The notes under the pieces: model-generated
What the model saw: only the letters and a program-made list of their open reading frames with translations
Told to the model about the DNA's origin: nothing
Databases searched by the model: none
Program-made: the position numbers and the translations under genes
Source: Imperialibacter sp964351395
GTDB lineage: Bacteria; Bacteroidota; Bacteroidia; Cytophagales; Cyclobacteriaceae
Length of the DNA: 64,000 nt
Direction of reading: 5' to 3'
Assembly (NCBI GenBank): GCA_964351395.1
Contig: CAYGOF010000001.1
Span: 744,001-808,000 of the forward strand
Shown: piece after piece, positions 61,644 to 64,000 of the stretch
How positions within the stretch are numbered: position 1 is the first letter of the stretch
Layout: each line of letters opens with the position of its first letter

Positions 61644-62522
61644 ATGAAAAAACATCTTTTCACCATTCTCTTTGCTTTCATTAGCATCAGTTTTGTTTCA
61701 GCACAAACGGCTACACCATTGCGTATTGTAGTATTAGGCGCTCATCCAGACGACTGCGATCAGGACGAGGGCGGCACAGCCATTCTTTTCGCAAAAATGG
61801 GACACAAAGTCAAGTTTGTATCGCTTACCAATGGCGACGCCGGCCACCAGACCACCGGAGGAGGTGCTCTTGCGAAACGAAGGACGGCCGAAGCACAAGA
61901 AGCAGCCCGCCGGTTTGGAATAGCAGAATATGTAGTGTTGGGGAACCACGATGGAGAATTGGTGCCAAGCCTGAATGTTAGGCTCCAGGTAATCCGGGAA
62001 ATCCGTAAATGGGATGCAGATATTGTGATTGCTCCGCGACCTAACGACTATCACCCCGACCATCGCTACACAGGCGTGTTGGTGCAGGATGCAGCCTATA
62101 TGGTGGCTGTGCCTAATATTGCACCTGAGGTTCCCGCACTGAAAAAGAACCCGGTTTTCCTATATGGCTACGATGGTTTTCAACGCCCTAATCCTTTCCG
62201 ACCAGATATCGCCGTTGACATCACCGAAGTGACGGAACAAAAAGGCTATGCCATGGATGCCCACGTATCGCAGTTCTACGAGTGGCTGCCATGGATTGGT
62301 GGTTATGCTGATCAGGTGCCTGAAGGTGCTGAGGCAAGAAAAGTCTGGCTGACCAAAAGATCGGTTAGGCCCCCGTCGGAAGCGGCCAAAAAATCCATTG
62401 AAAAATGGTATGGCAAAGACCAGGTCGCCAAAGCCACTAATGTGGAAACCTTCGAGATCTGCGAATACGGCCGCCAGCCCAACGATGAAGAAATTCGAAT
62501 GCTTTTCCCTATGCTGAAATAA
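61644..62522 (+). CDS. secreted PIG-L family deacetylase
   Basis: About 292 residues from the ATG at 61644, which gives a signal peptide MKKHLFTILFAFISISFVSA; the ATG at 61551 adds 31 unlikely residues. It is a zinc-dependent N-deacetylase of the LmbE/PIG-L fold. Zinc site: GAHPDDCDQDEGGTA (His34, Asp36, Asp37) and NDYHPDHRYTG further on. Members remove acetyl groups from GlcNAc-type sugars or small glycoconjugates; this periplasmic form may act on glycans or peptidoglycan fragments. The DUF6503-like gene follows 47 bp later. Confidence 0.9.
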   Translation: MKKHLFTILFAFISISFVSAQTATPLRIVVLGAHPDDCDQDEGGTAILFAKMGHKVKFVSLTNGDAGHQTTGGGALAKRRTAEAQEAARRFGIAEYVVLGNHDGELVPSLNVRLQVIREIRKWDADIVIAPRPNDYHPDHRYTGVLVQDAAYMVAVPNIAPEVPALKKNPVFLYGYDGFQRPNPFRPDIAVDITEVTEQKGYAMDAHVSQFYEWLPWIGGYADQVPEGAEARKVWLTKRSVRPPSEAAKKSIEKWYGKDQVAKATNVETFEICEYGRQPNDEEIRMLFPMLK

Positions 62523-62569
62523 TTCGAGTTAGATAGAGAACTTTTCGGGAATTCCTGAGTTTCAATGCA

Positions 62570-63259
62570 ATGATGAAGGCATTAAAGATAACAGGTATCC
62601 TTCTGCTCAGTTTAGTGCTGTTGGGAGCTGGAGTTGTTTGGATAGCAAGTGATCCGTTACCATCGGGCGAAAAAGGCCCTGAAGCAGAAGCACTTGCTGA
62701 TAGAATGCTGGAGGCCATGAACAATGATGCTTATCAAAAAATCAAATCATTGTCGTGGTCCTTCCCAGGAGGCCACCACTACGATTGGAACAAAGCCGAG
62801 AACATCGTCACGGTGGGTTGGGCCGACTTTGAAGTAAGATTTTCGCCCGACACATTCGAAGGCTCAGCTACAGAAAAGGGGAGCCCGCTTCAAGGAAAAG
62901 AACTGAATGATGCGATTCAAACAGCATGGGCTTACTTTGCCAACGATTCATTCTGGTTGGTGGCTCCTTTTAAAGTAAAAGACCCCGGCACAGAACGGCG
63001 ATTGGTAAAAACACCTGATGGGCCGGCACTACTCGTCACCTATACGTCTGGCGGTGTTACCCCTGGCGATAGCTACCTCTGGCTGCTGGATGAAAACTTC
63101 AAACCCAGAGCATGGAAGCTCTGGGTGAAAATTATCCCCATTGGGGGTGTCGAAATAAGCTGGGAAAATTGGGAAACTTATGAAGGTGCCTGGTTGGCTA
63201 AGTCTCACAATGCTGGTTTTTATAGCATGGAGCTCATGGATATTAAGGTGAATTATTAG
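62570..63259 (+). CDS. DUF6503-like membrane-anchored protein
   Basis: A 229-residue protein with an N-terminal hydrophobic helix (about 4-24) acting as anchor or uncleaved signal. It is a shorter paralogue of the lipoprotein at 46122, sharing the YFANDSFWLVAPFKVKDPG block and the GGVTPGDSYLWLLDENFK block. The conserved Trp/Asp positions and the alternating strands suggest a LolA-like half-barrel that could hold a lipid, which is inference. No Cys lipidation motif, unlike its paralogue. It may be cotranscribed with the PIG-L gene. Confidence 0.75.
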   Translation: MMKALKITGILLLSLVLLGAGVVWIASDPLPSGEKGPEAEALADRMLEAMNNDAYQKIKSLSWSFPGGHHYDWNKAENIVTVGWADFEVRFSPDTFEGSATEKGSPLQGKELNDAIQTAWAYFANDSFWLVAPFKVKDPGTERRLVKTPDGPALLVTYTSGGVTPGDSYLWLLDENFKPRAWKLWVKIIPIGGVEISWENWETYEGAWLAKSHNAGFYSMELMDIKVNY

Positions 63260-63268
63260 CCATTAACT

Positions 63269-63691
63269 TTAGCCTCTGCCGCCGCGCCTTCTGTCTCTTT
63301 GCGACCTGTCGCCCTTTCTTTGCGTTCTTTCCTCGTGCAATTGATCAAGCTTAGCCGCCTGCTCTTCGGTCAGAAGTGCTTTCATTTCAACTCTTTGTTG
63401 TTCATTCAGCGCTTCCATTTTATCCCTATGAGCATCTCTTTCCGCTTTTGCTGCCTCAAAAACTTCTTTGCGTTCGTCAGCATACTTTAGTTGAACCGCC
63501 TGTAGTTTTTCCGATTGCTCGTCGTTAAGATTCAACTCCTCTTTCAATCGGGCGACTCTATCTTCGTTCCTTTCTTCGCTTGATTTTGCCTCATGCCTGT
63601 GCTCAGGTCTCGAGTCGTTCTTTTCGCCTTGTGCCATCAGTGAGGTAGCTGCTACCATTACACCGATGAATGTGATCATGATCCTTTTCAT
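63269..63691 (-). CDS. Spy/CpxP-like periplasmic protein with LTxxQ-type helix
   Basis: About 140 residues from the ATG at 63691, which gives a signal peptide MKRIMITFIGVMVAATSLMA; the ATG at 63706 adds five residues. The rest is a long charged helix with a central LNLNDEQSEKLQAVQLKYAD segment and MKALLTEEQAAKLDQL, the LTxxQ/LTeeQ repeat of Spy/CpxP proteins, and a basic RRRGGRG tail. It probably acts as a periplasmic chaperone or stress sensor. Neighbours give no further clue. Confidence 0.75.
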   Translation of the reverse strand: MKRIMITFIGVMVAATSLMAQGEKNDSRPEHRHEAKSSEERNEDRVARLKEELNLNDEQSEKLQAVQLKYADERKEVFEAAKAERDAHRDKMEALNEQQRVEMKALLTEEQAAKLDQLHEERTQRKGDRSQRDRRRGGRG

Positions 63692-63742
63692 ATGTTTGTT
63701 TTTCATGTTGGATCATGCAAATGGAAAAAGGTTTAATTGGAA

Positions 63743-64000
63743 CTACATCTTTCTATTGATGGCATACATTCCTCCACCAATAAAAAGAAAAATTGAGCCA
63801 ATAAACCCCAAGATCAAGGGACCCACCCAAAGCTCAAATATTCCGTCTAACAGTACTTCTTCCTCGCCATCGTCAAAAATATATACTGTTAATTCCTCCC
63901 CGATATCATATGCAGGAGGAGAAGAACCTACTCGACCAGTTACCCTCCTTACTTTTCCATTTTGGATAAACTCAACAATCGGAATTGATGTATCACCGGT
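63743..64000 (-). CDS. DUF3592-like membrane protein, C-terminal fragment
   Basis: The gene runs off the window edge; its last 85 codons are inside. The fragment reads like DUF3592 proteins: TSIPIVEFIQNGKV, then GSSPPAYDIGEELTVYIFDD, then a single C-terminal membrane helix (about 58-80 of the fragment) ending INRKM. The N-terminal membrane helix expected in this family would lie outside. Function of the family is not known. Confidence 0.65.
   Translation of the reverse strand, partial: TGDTSIPIVEFIQNGKVRRVTGRVGSSPPAYDIGEELTVYIFDDGEEEVLLDGIFELWVGPLILGFIGSIFLFIGGGMYAINRKM

Noticed and set aside
1..64000. tRNA, rRNA, CRISPR array, prophage or intact insertion sequence
   Set aside because: None was found on reading the gaps on both strands; gaps are short and mostly explained by promoters, terminators or the metY leader.

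Overview
This is a chromosomal window from a member of the phylum Bacteroidota, most likely a gliding Cytophagales bacterium. The evidence is: three gliding-motility genes (gldB, gldE, gldD); a PorE-like OmpA/beta-propeller envelope protein; a Bacteroidota-type small COX24-domain protein; scarce Shine-Dalgarno sequences; and promoters that fit the Bacteroidota TTG / TAnnTTTG pattern. No tRNA, rRNA, CRISPR array, phage or intact insertion sequence was seen. Genes are densely packed on both strands.

Layout. 1-334: tail of a PLP-dependent amino-acid decarboxylase. 337-3197: methionine synthesis unit metY-metX on the minus strand. Its leader holds, in order, a TTG-N20-TACGTTTG promoter, a SAM-I riboswitch, a 44-codon ORF ending in a cysteine cluster, and a 12-bp hairpin that captures the last two Cys codons and the stop. 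3349-20466: plus-strand run of tpiA, a DUF6150-like secreted protein, prmA, a 1,600-residue secreted beta-rich protein, an M20 dipeptidase, DsbD, an M23 peptidase, a patatin/beta-barrel protein and two OmpA-family proteins. 20706-28196: mostly accessory or housekeeping genes (secreted transglutaminase-like protein with 11-bp direct repeats upstream, GMC oxidoreductase, lipoprotein, zinc alcohol dehydrogenase, uvrA). 28469-32860: ECF sigma factor with an overlapping small candidate anti-sigma, nth, a glycosyltransferase, gldB and a PorT-like barrel. 32857-35698: minus-strand run HU - TPR protein - COX24 small protein - rng. 35834-41486: plus-strand run mutY - ssb - gldE - gldD - recG.

41483-45878 is the least explained unit. 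It is a four-gene minus-strand operon encoding a secreted protein with ten ~34-residue IPSSSE repeats, a LytS-type histidine kinase, a second kinase-like membrane protein whose phospho-acceptor His is Glu, and a LytTR response regulator. I regard it as the best candidate for an undescribed signalling system. The cysteine-rich leader of metY is the second best.

46122-64000: a DUF6503-like lipoprotein and its paralogue 16 kb away, a truncated O6-alkylguanine transferase, an alpha/beta hydrolase, two M20 amidohydrolases, a two-domain FtsX-type permease, a penicillin-acylase family enzyme, an arylamine N-acetyltransferase, a Wzi-like outer-membrane protein, a TerB-like protein, a PIG-L deacetylase, a Spy-like protein and the tail of a DUF3592-like membrane protein. 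All assignments are from reading motifs by eye; no database search was run.
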